DNA of 64,000 nt from Thalassolituus sp034111725 (GCF_034111725.1 NZ_JAWUWR010000047.1:1-64000), one strand, 5' to 3'. Shown: positions 44,844-53,731, counted from the stretch's first letter. The notes: generated by a model from the letters alone, not told the origin. Program-made: numbers and translations.

Positions 44844-46223
44844 ATGAATTTATTACCAAAATCGTCCCGCTTATCTTCAGCAATAACTGGTTTAACGCTA
44901 TCGCTAGCACTGTCGTTTAGCGCCGTTAGTCAAGCTGACACCTTGCAAGAGCTATATCAACAAATCTCTAAAGACATTAGTTCTGAAGCATCACACAACA
45001 GCGAACGTGAGCAGCGCTTCCGTGCCGCCGCCGGCGAGCAAAAGAAAATGCTATCGGATGTCAATGCTCAGTTAGCAGAACAAGAAAAGCTGCGCGCACA
45101 ATTGAAAACTGAATTCGATAATAACGAAGTATCTTTATCCGAATTAAGTACACAACTTGATCGTCGCACCGGAAATCTCGGGGAGTTATTTGGGGTATTC
45201 CGCCAAATCGCCGGAGATACTCAGCAAGTGATGTTTGACTCGGTTATTACCGTTGAATTCCCTGATCGTACAGCACAGATCGGTACTTTAGCTAAAGCCA
45301 AAGAAGTACCTACCATTGCTGAAATGCAGCAATTATGGGGACTAATGCTGCAAGAAATTTCGGAGTCCGCTGCCGTCAGTCGCTTCGATGCAAAAGTTGT
45401 TAAGCCAAGCGGTGAAACCTATGATGCAGCCGTAACTCGTGTCGGCACATTTAATATAGTCACCGATAATAAATACCTAAGTTACGCTTCTGATAGCCAG
45501 CAACTGGTGGAGTTATCGCGTCAACCAGCAGGCTATATTCGAGATACTGCCGCCGATATCACCAGTACCGCTGGTGAGGTTAATTTCGCTATTGATCCTT
45601 CGCGTGGCGCGTTGCTTGGGTTACTTGTGCAGTCGCCAAGTCTTTTAGAACGTGTGCAACAAGGTAAAGAAGTTGGTTACGCCATTATTGCCGTCGGTAT
45701 CGTCGGTATGTTGATCGTACTGATGCGCTTCTTGAGTTTATCGGCCGTATCTCGACGCATGAAGCGCCAATTAAAAGATATGGATCATCCATCCGATGAC
45801 AATCCATTGGGCCGCATGATGATTGCTTTCTACGAAAATAAACATCTTAACGACCTAGATGTTATTTCGAAGAAACTTGATGAAGTTGTGTTTAAAGACA
45901 TCACCGATATGCGTAAAGGCTTATCAACGATCAAAGTGATGGCGGCAATTGCACCGTTAATGGGCTTATTAGGTACAGTGACCGGCATGATTGGTACTTT
46001 CCAAGCAATTACCTTATTCGGTACTGGTGATCCTAAGTTAATGGCTGGCGGTATTTCTCAGGCCTTAATTACAACAGTCGAAGGGCTATGCGCGGCAATC
46101 CCGTTATTACTGGCTAGCAACTTACTCACCAGTAAGAACCAACAGCTTAGCAAGGTCATTGGCGAGCAAGCGTCTGGCATGGTGGCACAAAAAGCCGCTG
46201 AAATTGCTAGCCAAAAGTCGTAA
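44844..46223 (+). CDS. ttpC: TtpC, MotA/TolQ/ExbB-type proton channel protein with periplasmic coiled coil
   Basis: 459 residues: signal peptide (to about Ala31), periplasmic coiled-coil domain (35-260), then a TolQ/ExbB core with helices around YAIIAVGIVGMLIVLM and IAPLMGLLGTVTGMIGTF. This N-terminally extended ExbB is the accessory protein required by TonB2 systems of Vibrio. A good ribosome site (AAGGAG) precedes it. Not a flagellar MotA, since no MotB is present and the neighbours are TonB genes. Confidence 0.9.
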   Translation: MNLLPKSSRLSSAITGLTLSLALSFSAVSQADTLQELYQQISKDISSEASHNSEREQRFRAAAGEQKKMLSDVNAQLAEQEKLRAQLKTEFDNNEVSLSELSTQLDRRTGNLGELFGVFRQIAGDTQQVMFDSVITVEFPDRTAQIGTLAKAKEVPTIAEMQQLWGLMLQEISESAAVSRFDAKVVKPSGETYDAAVTRVGTFNIVTDNKYLSYASDSQQLVELSRQPAGYIRDTAADITSTAGEVNFAIDPSRGALLGLLVQSPSLLERVQQGKEVGYAIIAVGIVGMLIVLMRFLSLSAVSRRMKRQLKDMDHPSDDNPLGRMMIAFYENKHLNDLDVISKKLDEVVFKDITDMRKGLSTIKVMAAIAPLMGLLGTVTGMIGTFQAITLFGTGDPKLMAGGISQALITTVEGLCAAIPLLLASNLLTSKNQQLSKVIGEQASGMVAQKAAEIASQKS

Positions 46224-46239
46224 GTAGAGGCACATCAAA

Positions 46240-46752
46240 ATGGATATGCAAACCTATCTTTTGGATTTTTTAAATACTGGAGGAGAAGTACTATGGGCAA
46301 TTTTAGCCACGACATTTTTACTCTGGTATTTAATATTCGAACGTTACTGGTTCTTCCTACGCGAGTATCCAACACAGCGTCGATTAAGTGCTCAAGCATG
46401 GGAAGCAAATAGCGATAAAACCTCTTGGTTTTCGTTGCAAATTCGCAATCAACTTGTGTCCGAGATCGACTGTTTAATGCTGCGTAATTTAAAACTCATT
46501 ACAGGCTTAATTGCTCTACTCCCTATGTTGGGGTTGCTCGGCACGGTCACTGGGATGATCCAGGTATTTGAAGTCATGGCATATATGGGATCAGGAAATC
46601 CACGCGCCATGGCCAATGGTGTCAGTGCCGCAACGATCCCAACCATGGCAGGGATGGTAATTTCGTTATTAGCAATTCCGTTTGCTACTGAGCTTAATCG
46701 TCGTTACAGCAGAGAGCTGCGCAATACCCAGCAAAGCATGCCGACACATTAA
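46240..46752 (+). CDS. exbB: ExbB2 proton channel subunit
   Basis: 170 residues, short ExbB of the TonB2 type. TM1 is near 17-35; LPMLGLLGTVTGMIQVFEVM and SAATIPTMAGMVISLLAIP are the channel helices. Works with ExbD2 and TonB2 to energise outer-membrane receptors using the proton gradient. Sixteen-base gap after ttpC. Confidence 0.92.
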   Translation: MDMQTYLLDFLNTGGEVLWAILATTFLLWYLIFERYWFFLREYPTQRRLSAQAWEANSDKTSWFSLQIRNQLVSEIDCLMLRNLKLITGLIALLPMLGLLGTVTGMIQVFEVMAYMGSGNPRAMANGVSAATIPTMAGMVISLLAIPFATELNRRYSRELRNTQQSMPTH

Positions 46753-46780
46753 TGATGCGCCGCATCAGTGAGGAAATTGT

Positions 46781-47188
46781 ATGAATAACAATTTGTTTTT
46801 AATGAACGAAGACGAAGAAAACCAAATCGACTTAACGCCGATGCTAGATGTGGTTTTCATTATGCTGATCTTCTTTATCGTAACCTCAACTTTTGTAAAA
46901 GAATCAGGAGTCGATGTTACACGACCGAATGCAGAAACATCCGTCGTATCAGAATCCAATAGTATTCAGATAGGAATTACTGCAGCCAACCAAGTATTTA
47001 TCGACAAACGTGAAGTGGATAAGCGTGCAGTACGGGCCAACGTTGAAAAGTCTCTGGCTGAAAACCCAGGTGCTGCCGTTATTATCGTTGCCGATCGCGA
47101 TTCAAACACCAGTGCTCTTATTGAAGTGATGGACCAAGCGCGATTAGCTGGAGCAACCTCGGTGTCAGTGGCGTCGGAGAATAAGTAA
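46781..47188 (+). CDS. exbD: ExbD2 proton channel subunit
   Basis: 135 residues, one membrane helix with the essential Asp in LTPMLDVVFIMLIFFIV, then a periplasmic ExbD domain. The stop overlaps the tonB start by 1 base. Confidence 0.93.
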   Translation: MNNNLFLMNEDEENQIDLTPMLDVVFIMLIFFIVTSTFVKESGVDVTRPNAETSVVSESNSIQIGITAANQVFIDKREVDKRAVRANVEKSLAENPGAAVIIVADRDSNTSALIEVMDQARLAGATSVSVASENK

Positions 47189-47829
47189 TGGTGTTAAAAC
47201 ACGTCGTTAGTATCGGCGCCGCCATCGTGTTTGGTTTGCTGATTTTTGCAGCCATGCAATTGATGGTAGCGACCGATGGTATGTTTGAGAAGCCCGACCG
47301 CAACCAAACCTACCTTAACTTTGTTCGTGTCGATACTTCGTCGCAAGACGTTGCCACCAAGGATAGGCGTCTACCCGATCCGCCACCCCCACCAGAAACA
47401 CCGCCGCCAGCGACACCGGATAATTCGCTATCGAACTCGTTCGACAGCGCTGCGGCTAGTCTGAGTATGAATATGCCCAATATTGGCATGGGAATTAATC
47501 AAGGCGAAGGGCCGGCATTGGGAACTATGCAAGTAGGTAACGGCATGGCTGGGTTTGATACCGATGTGATACCCATGGTGCGCGTACCGCCCGCTTACCC
47601 ACAACGAGCTAAGCAAGCCAAGCTAGAAGGTTATGTCACTATGACCGTTACCATTCGTCCCGATGGCACGGTTGCTGATGTGGAAGTGACGGAATCTAAA
47701 CCTCCACGCTTATTTGACAGCGCTGCTGTGCAAGCCATGCAACGATGGAAATTCCGACCCAAAATTGTCAATGGCCAGCCGCAATCTCAACGCGCTCAGC
47801 AAACGATTGAATTTACTTTAAACCAATAA
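47188..47829 (+). CDS. tonB: TonB2 energy transducer
   Basis: 213 residues: membrane anchor (about 8-27), a short proline-rich span (DPPPPPETPPPATP at about 59-72), a linker and the TonB C-terminal domain with PAYPQRAKQAKLEGYV and AVQAMQRWKFRPK. The short proline region is typical of TonB2 as against TonB1. Probably dedicated to the receptor upstream, though sharing with other receptors is possible. Confidence 0.94.
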   Translation: MVLKHVVSIGAAIVFGLLIFAAMQLMVATDGMFEKPDRNQTYLNFVRVDTSSQDVATKDRRLPDPPPPPETPPPATPDNSLSNSFDSAAASLSMNMPNIGMGINQGEGPALGTMQVGNGMAGFDTDVIPMVRVPPAYPQRAKQAKLEGYVTMTVTIRPDGTVADVEVTESKPPRLFDSAAVQAMQRWKFRPKIVNGQPQSQRAQQTIEFTLNQ

Positions 47830-47877
47830 TTAGAGGGCGATGGTCTCGGTGCCGTCGTCATCATTGATTAGGATTGT

Positions 47878-49146
47878 ATGATGGATATACAAGATCAAAT
47901 GAACAGCAGAATCGTTCGGCATGGTCGATTTTGGAGTGCCTGTCTAATCGCGGTGTATCTTATATTTTCCGTTGGGCAAGTTCATGCTGCCGCCGATTCA
48001 GTAAGCTCTGGAACCTATAAGAAACTGACTGCAATTCAAGAACAAATTGCGGCAAACCAACTTAATGAAGCAACAAAGGCACTCGCAGAACTCTATGCAG
48101 AGGTTGAAGCCGATTCAATTGATGCAGCGTTAGTCCTGCAAATGCAGGGCTACACCGAAATGGGTAAAAATGATTATCCCAAAGCCATCGCGTATTTGCG
48201 TAAGAGCTTGGATCTTAATCGACTACCAGAAAGCATAAAATACAGCGTTGGCTACATGGTTGCACAATTATATGCCGCTCAAGGCCAATTCAATGAGGCA
48301 CTGACATTTGCTAAAGAATGGTTTAGCACACTGGAGAATCCTACTCCGGATCAATCCATATTTATGGCGAATATTTTTGCTCAAACTAAGAACTATCTAG
48401 ATGCAATCCCCTACGCCAGCGCTGCTATAAATAAGAGTGAAAGTCCTAAGGAGAGTTGGTTTCAATTGCTGATTGCTTGTTATTTTGAGGTTAAGAACTA
48501 CAAAGGTGCTGAATCAACATTAAAACAAGCAATATCGCTTTGGCCGGAAAAACCTTCTTATTGGGAGCAGCTAGCCAGCGTTTATATTACCCGCGGAGAT
48601 GAGCTAAAAGGCCTAGCAACACTGCAATTGGCGTGGAAAAGTGGCGTTTTAGATAAAGAAAGCTCTATTCGTTCCATGATCCAACTAGCAATTACAGAGG
48701 GGATTCCCGAGCACGGCGCCCGTCTCTTAGCCGCAGCTATCGATAAAGAAGCCCTGCCAAAAAACGAAAAGTATTTAGATCTATTAGCGAATGCATGGGT
48801 TGCAGCAAAAGAATCGTCGCAAGCGATTACAGCCTTTGAACAGCTTGCAACGGTTACTGGTAGCGGTAATCCCTATGTTCGTATTGCGAACCTATACCTT
48901 GAAAAAGCTCAATGGGAAAAGGCCGAAGAAGCCGTTAGATCAGCGCTATCAAAAGATGTCGATAAGCCAGGCAATGTATGGGTATCGCTCGGTATTGCCC
49001 TAACCGAACAAACTAAATTTTCTGATGGCATGAAAGCCTTTCGCAATGCCATTGCCTACGATTATGCCGAACGCCGCGCTAAAAGTTGGCTGAAGTATGC
49101 CGAAGATTTAAAGCGCCAGCATAACTGGATAAACCAGAATAGTTAA
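47878..49146 (+). CDS. TPR-repeat protein of the TonB2 cluster
   Basis: 422 residues with an N-terminal hydrophobic export segment (SACLIAVYLIFSVGQVHA), then tetratricopeptide repeats through to the C terminus, for example MGKNDYPKAIAYLRKSLDLN and VSLGIALTEQTKFSDGMKAF. A TPR gene closes TonB2 clusters in Vibrio as well. Role not settled; probably periplasmic scaffolding. Confidence 0.85.
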   Translation: MMDIQDQMNSRIVRHGRFWSACLIAVYLIFSVGQVHAAADSVSSGTYKKLTAIQEQIAANQLNEATKALAELYAEVEADSIDAALVLQMQGYTEMGKNDYPKAIAYLRKSLDLNRLPESIKYSVGYMVAQLYAAQGQFNEALTFAKEWFSTLENPTPDQSIFMANIFAQTKNYLDAIPYASAAINKSESPKESWFQLLIACYFEVKNYKGAESTLKQAISLWPEKPSYWEQLASVYITRGDELKGLATLQLAWKSGVLDKESSIRSMIQLAITEGIPEHGARLLAAAIDKEALPKNEKYLDLLANAWVAAKESSQAITAFEQLATVTGSGNPYVRIANLYLEKAQWEKAEEAVRSALSKDVDKPGNVWVSLGIALTEQTKFSDGMKAFRNAIAYDYAERRAKSWLKYAEDLKRQHNWINQNS

Positions 49147-49183
49147 TTTCACCTGTTTTTATATTCATAATTAGGAAAGAGCA

Positions 49184-50290
49184 ATGATTAAACCTTTAAT
49201 GAAAGTACTCACACTCAGTGCGTTAAGCGCCGCTATATTAACGGGCTGCAACAACAGCACCGATACCACATTAAATGGTTCAGCAAACCCCGAAGTAAAA
49301 CCCATTCCCGTTAAGTTTGTGGTTGTTACTATGTTCGAAATTGGTGAAGACACAGGCGATACTGCGGGTGAGTTCCAGCTATGGAAGGAGCGCCAGCACC
49401 TCGATACCAAGTTCGAATTTGCTAATTCTTATCACGACCTCTACATGAATGAAGAAACCGGCGTGCTGGGCATGGTAACTGGCATAGGCACCTCGCATTC
49501 GGCAGGTGCAGCTATGGCTTTAGGTATGGACCCTCGCTTCGACCTATCGCATGCCTATTGGTTAATCGCCGGTATTGCTGGTATTGATCCAGAAGATGCA
49601 TCTATTGGTTCTGCCGCTTGGGCTGAATACTTAGTTGATGGCGATTTAGCGCACGAAATTGATCCGCGCGAAATGCCAGCGGATTGGGAAACGGGATATT
49701 TTGCTCGTTACACTAAGAAGCCATACGATCCGAATAAACCAGCGCCAACAGGCGAAATGTTACAGTTGAATCCAGAGCTAACGAATTGGGCGTTCGATCT
49801 AACCAAAGATATGGTACTTCCTGATTTCGAGAGCTTAGATGAAACTCGTAAACTTTATGTTAATCACCCCAACGCACAGCGCAAACCGTTTGTATTAAAA
49901 GGCGACCAACTTGCAGCGATGACATTCTGGCATGGCGAAATAATGAATGAATGGGCCAACAAGTGGACTGATTATTGGACCGAAGGTAAAGGTGAATTTG
50001 TTACCTCAGCAATGGAAGATACAGGCACATTTATGTCTTTATCTTTCCTCGATAATATCGGCAAGGTCGATAAAGACCGTGTCATGGTATTGCGCACGGG
50101 CAGTAACTACACTATGCCACCTCCTGGTGTTACCGCGGCAGAAAATCTACTGGCAGAGAACGAGGGCTATGCCGGTTTAGAAGCGTCACTTGAGTCTGCC
50201 TATGTCGTTGGCACAAAAGTAATGGATACTATTCTCACCAATTGGGATGTATATAAAGATAAAATCCCAACATCCGCGGATATAAAGTAA
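49184..50290 (+). CDS. NUP-family lipoprotein (labelled purine nucleoside permease)
   Basis: 368 residues starting with a lipoprotein signal; the lipobox is LTGC with Cys near 22. The body matches the NUP family named after a Candida nucleoside permease: VVVTMFEIGEDTGDTAGEF, VTGIGTSHSAGAAMALG, LIAGIAGIDPEDASIGSAAW and EDTGTFMSLSFL. There are no membrane helices beyond the signal, so it cannot be a channel itself. The family is, to my knowledge, grouped with purine nucleoside phosphorylases, so it more likely binds or cleaves nucleosides in the periplasm. Confidence 0.85.
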   Translation: MIKPLMKVLTLSALSAAILTGCNNSTDTTLNGSANPEVKPIPVKFVVVTMFEIGEDTGDTAGEFQLWKERQHLDTKFEFANSYHDLYMNEETGVLGMVTGIGTSHSAGAAMALGMDPRFDLSHAYWLIAGIAGIDPEDASIGSAAWAEYLVDGDLAHEIDPREMPADWETGYFARYTKKPYDPNKPAPTGEMLQLNPELTNWAFDLTKDMVLPDFESLDETRKLYVNHPNAQRKPFVLKGDQLAAMTFWHGEIMNEWANKWTDYWTEGKGEFVTSAMEDTGTFMSLSFLDNIGKVDKDRVMVLRTGSNYTMPPPGVTAAENLLAENEGYAGLEASLESAYVVGTKVMDTILTNWDVYKDKIPTSADIK

Positions 50291-50296
50291 TACATA

Positions 50297-50323
50297 CAGC
50301 CTCTAGCGCTAAGCTAGGGGCTG
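50297..50323 (+). terminator. hairpin after the NUP gene
   Basis: CAGCCTCTAGC / GCTAGGGGCTG arms (11 bp with one T-G pair), loop GCTAA, 6 bp past the stop. Only A-rich text follows, so it is at best a weak or rho-assisted terminator. Confidence 0.5.
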
Positions 50324-50507
50324 AAACACCCTCCAATGTGACCCAACTGGAATCATTCATGTCGTCTTACCTCCATATAACAAGGGGCTTCTAGTATTGA
50401 CCATCAAAGATTAGCGAATCCCTACTAAAGCAGAATAGTACGAACAACCCTTACTATTCTGCGTACCAAAAGTTTATACTGCGGCAGAGCAATAAGGTAA
50501 ATACTGC

Positions 50508-51158
50508 ATGACCAACAGAAAATATAAACCGGGTAAAATACGTGAACGCAATAGCGAAAATATTCTTGCCGCTGCTGAACAAGAATTTGTTTTGCACGGC
50601 TTCAAAGGCACAAGCATGCAAGCCGTCGCCGATCGAGCTGGTGTAGCGAAGGCAAACATTCACTATTATTTTAAAAATAAAGATAATCTTTATCTGGCTT
50701 TACTCGAAAACATTATTGCTAACTGGAACGAAGTATTAGCGGATATGTCTGAAGAAAGTGACCCTGCCGATGTACTAAGTCGCTTTATTCGTACCAAAAT
50801 TCGACTATCTTATACCCATCCCAACGCCTCTAAAATTTTTGCGATGGAAATTATACAAGGTGCACCTTACTTAAAAAGTCATATAAGCCAGGCGATGCGT
50901 CAATGGGTTAAAGATAAATCGACTATCATTCAAAGTTGGATCGATCAGGGAAAAATACGTGCGATAGACCCAACTCACTTGATATTTTTGATTTGGTCAG
51001 CAACTCAGCACTATGCCGACTTTGACACTCAAGTATTAGAAGTGACTAACAAGCGCCAATATGAAGAAGATGATATTGAACACATCGGCGACTTCTTAGA
51101 AGATATAATTTTGACCGGTTGCGGCTTAAAGCCACCACCAAAGGTCAATTTACCTTAG
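50508..51158 (+). CDS. TetR-family regulator, RutR-like
   Basis: 216 residues. N-terminal helix-turn-helix at about 15-65 (AADRAGV-type text ADRAGVAKANIHYYFKNK). The C-terminal domain follows E. coli RutR closely: YPASxxF-like HPNASKIFAMEIIQGAPYL, DPTHLIFLIWSATQHYADF. RutR senses uracil and thymine and controls pyrimidine and purine genes by binding TTGACCAnnTGGTCAA. Boxes of that form occur at 34982 and more weakly at 41479; a half-site TTGACCA is in its own upstream region (50397-50403). The effector here could be a purine. Confidence 0.85.
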   Translation: MTNRKYKPGKIRERNSENILAAAEQEFVLHGFKGTSMQAVADRAGVAKANIHYYFKNKDNLYLALLENIIANWNEVLADMSEESDPADVLSRFIRTKIRLSYTHPNASKIFAMEIIQGAPYLKSHISQAMRQWVKDKSTIIQSWIDQGKIRAIDPTHLIFLIWSATQHYADFDTQVLEVTNKRQYEEDDIEHIGDFLEDIILTGCGLKPPPKVNLP

Positions 51159-51174
51159 CGAATGCCCTAAACGG

Positions 51175-52188
51175 ATGCTTCCTATGCTGAATTTGGTAAA
51201 AACCTTGGTACTTTTTTGCGCTTTAGGATTAAGCACACAAGCCTTAGCTGCAGAGAAGTTTTGGACCGTGTTGCCATTAGGCACTTCAGGCGGCCTAGCC
51301 GAAGGCAACATGTCGTGCTACCTCATCGCGCCAAAAGGCAGTGATAAGTTTATTGCCCTTGATGGCGGCACTATTCGAGAAGGATTTTACGCCGCTAAAA
51401 AATCTGGCGCATTTAATAAGTTGGCTTTAACCGATAAGAAAGCGGCGCTAGAAAATCCACTCAGTTTAATTCACGCTTATTTAATATCTCATGCTCACCT
51501 TGATCATATCGCAGGTATGATCATTAATTCGCCCGAAGATACCAAAAAACCAATTTTAGCGCAGACAAATGTCATAAACGATTTAAAAGACTATATTTTT
51601 AATTGGCGAATTTTCGCTAACTTCGCTGACCAAGGTACTGCGCCGCTACTGAATAAATATGAATACTGGGATATGAGTCATGGTCGTGAACTACCCATTC
51701 CAGACACCAAAATGTCGGTTCGAATTTTCCCTCTTAGCCATGTTGAGCATGGTGCGTCAACGGCATTTTTAATCCATTCTGATAATCACTACGCTCTTTA
51801 CTTAGGCGACACCGGCGATGACAAACCCGAAAATTCTGAGCTATTAAAGCAGCTTTGGATCGAGGTTGCGCCGCTCATTAAAAGCAAAAAACTAGATGGA
51901 ATTTTTATCGAGTCGTCTTACCTAAATGGCCGCCCCGACAAACTACTTTTTGGCCACATGACGCCCAGCTGGCTGCTGCATTCATTGCACGAGCTAGCCA
52001 CTATTATTAATCCGAAAGATCCCAAACGCTCGCTAAAAGATCTAACAATCGTGGTAACGCACATTAAACCCGATGCGGGCCTTGATGGCATGAAGATCGT
52101 GAAAGAGATGAAATCTCAGATAAATGCATTAAATGATCTGGGTGTTAAGTTTGTCATTCCTGAGCAAGGTAATATCCTCGAATTTTAA
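51175..52188 (+). CDS. periplasmic class II cyclic-AMP phosphodiesterase (CpdP-like)
   Basis: Hydrolyses 3-prime,5-prime cyclic AMP to AMP. Signal peptide LVLFCALGLSTQALA, then a metallo-beta-lactamase-like fold with the zinc motif HAHLDHIAG (about residue 105), LGDTGDD and FIESSYLNGRPDKLLFGHMTP, typical of the class II family (yeast Pde1, Vibrio fischeri CpdP). Export means it scavenges outside cAMP and does not tune internal signalling. It lies 16 bp after the RutR-like gene, probably the same transcript. No 5-prime-nucleotidase is in view. Confidence 0.88.
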   Translation: MLPMLNLVKTLVLFCALGLSTQALAAEKFWTVLPLGTSGGLAEGNMSCYLIAPKGSDKFIALDGGTIREGFYAAKKSGAFNKLALTDKKAALENPLSLIHAYLISHAHLDHIAGMIINSPEDTKKPILAQTNVINDLKDYIFNWRIFANFADQGTAPLLNKYEYWDMSHGRELPIPDTKMSVRIFPLSHVEHGASTAFLIHSDNHYALYLGDTGDDKPENSELLKQLWIEVAPLIKSKKLDGIFIESSYLNGRPDKLLFGHMTPSWLLHSLHELATIINPKDPKRSLKDLTIVVTHIKPDAGLDGMKIVKEMKSQINALNDLGVKFVIPEQGNILEF

Positions 52189-52321
52189 AAAATGAGGTGC
52201 TATATTAGCGGCTTATTCTTGGCAGATTAACACGCAAGTCACTGCCATGTACCAGCACAATAACGGTTGGGGCATGGCTACAGTTGTATCTATGGCCCAT
52301 TCTCTGGATATGGGAACTTGT

Positions 52322-53671
52322 ATGACAACACTTTGGATTCGTAATCCGCGCGCAATATTCACCGCTAACCACTCAGACGCCAGTAATGGCATCGTCATCA
52401 TCGACGGCATCATCCAAGAGCTGGTCGGATTAGGTCAAAAGCCTACTCATATTATTGATCAAGAATGGGATGCCGCTGAGCATGTCGTTCTGCCCGGATT
52501 GATCAACACCCATCACCACTTTTACCAAACTCTAACCCGAGCTTGCCCACCAGCACTCAATAAAAAGCTATTTCCTTGGCTACAAACCTTATATCCGATT
52601 TGGGCTAAATTGACCCCAGATGCACATCAGGTTGCGACCGAACTAGCCATGGTGGAGCTATTGCTATCCGGCTGCACAACCGTTGCAGATCATCATTATT
52701 TATTTCCCGCGTGCTTAGAAAATGCCATTGATATTCAAGCCAGTACGGCATTGGCGCTAGGCATGCGTGCGACCTTAACTCGCGGTTCTATGAGTCTAAG
52801 TCAAAAAGATGGTGGCCTGCCCCCTGAGTCGGTCGTACAAACAGAAAGAACCATACTCGCCGATAGCGAGCGCCTGATTCGCCAATACCACCAACAGGAC
52901 AGTGGTGGCTTGTTAGAAGTCGCGCTCGCGCCTTGTTCACCGTTTTCGGTAACTCCCGACATTATGGTTGCTAGTGCCGAATTAGCGGAAACATACCAAG
53001 TTAGGTTGCATACCCATTTGGCCGAAACCGAAGACGAAAATGCGTTTTGCTTGCAACGCTTTGGGCAACGCCCGTTAGATTATCTCGACGCCGTTGGTTG
53101 GCTCCATGATCGTACTTGGCTTGCCCACGGTATACATTTCAACGAAGAAGAAATTCAACGCTTGGGAGCTGCCCACACTGGAATTTGCCACTGTCCGTCA
53201 TCAAATATGGTTTTGGCATCCGGAATTTGTCGAATTAACGAACTAAAAGCTGCTGGTGCACCGGTGGGCTTAGGTGTTGATGGCAGCGCCTCCAACGACC
53301 ACAGCAATTTAATGCAAGAAGTTCGTCAGGCCCTCCTCATTCAGCGTCTGCGTTATGAAGCCGATGAGTTTACCCATACCGATGCATTAACACTGGCAAC
53401 CAAAGGCTCTGCGCAAGTATTAGGACGCGATGATATCGGCGAAATAGCTGTTGGCAAACGAGCCGATCTAGCGCTCTTTAAATTAGATGAACCCCGTTTT
53501 AGCGGCGCTCACGATCCTCTGGCGGCCTTGGTATTATGCGGTGCCAGCCAAGCGGATGCAGTGATGATAGGAGGACATTGGAAAGTAAAAAACAAGCAAT
53601 GGCTGGGGGGGAATATTACCGAACTGATGCTACGCCACAGTCGGGCATCAAAAACGCTTTTTTCTGTTTAG
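52322..53671 (+). CDS. 8-oxoguanine deaminase-type amidohydrolase
   Basis: 449 residues closely resembling Pseudomonas aeruginosa PA0142, a characterised 8-oxoguanine deaminase that also takes guanine analogues. Zinc and active-site blocks: LPGLINTHHHFYQTL, SGCTTVADHHYLFP, TRGSMSLSQKDGGLPP, LHTHLAET, LAHGIHF and VDGSASNDHSN. I take the ATG at 52322 because homologues start there; the frame extends to 52247 without family-like text. It gives the island a second guanine-type deaminase beside guaD. Automatic labels such as hydroxydechloroatrazine ethylaminohydrolase are less fitting. Confidence 0.9.
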   Translation: MTTLWIRNPRAIFTANHSDASNGIVIIDGIIQELVGLGQKPTHIIDQEWDAAEHVVLPGLINTHHHFYQTLTRACPPALNKKLFPWLQTLYPIWAKLTPDAHQVATELAMVELLLSGCTTVADHHYLFPACLENAIDIQASTALALGMRATLTRGSMSLSQKDGGLPPESVVQTERTILADSERLIRQYHQQDSGGLLEVALAPCSPFSVTPDIMVASAELAETYQVRLHTHLAETEDENAFCLQRFGQRPLDYLDAVGWLHDRTWLAHGIHFNEEEIQRLGAAHTGICHCPSSNMVLASGICRINELKAAGAPVGLGVDGSASNDHSNLMQEVRQALLIQRLRYEADEFTHTDALTLATKGSAQVLGRDDIGEIAVGKRADLALFKLDEPRFSGAHDPLAALVLCGASQADAVMIGGHWKVKNKQWLGGNITELMLRHSRASKTLFSV

Positions 53672-53684
53672 ATATCAGCCACAA

Positions 53685-53709
53685 AAAAGCCGGAATAGAT
53701 CCGGCTTTT
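53685..53709. terminator. bidirectional terminator at the right end of the purine island
   Basis: Ten-bp stem AAAAGCCGGA / TCCGGCTTTT with a 5-base loop. T runs occur on both strands, so it can end both the deaminase gene and the converging PepSY gene. Confidence 0.85.
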
Positions 53710-53731
53710 AATCAAACATACCGTCAATAAT

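Noticed and set aside
44844..46223. Reading TtpC as a flagellar MotA
   Set aside because: The MotA/TolQ/ExbB fold is shared. A signal peptide, long periplasmic coiled coil and neighbouring exbB, exbD and tonB genes identify TtpC; there is no MotB.
50397..50412. RutR autoregulatory box upstream of the RutR-like gene
   Set aside because: Only the left half TTGACCA matches; the right half shares no base with TGGTCAA, so it is kept only as a half-site remark.
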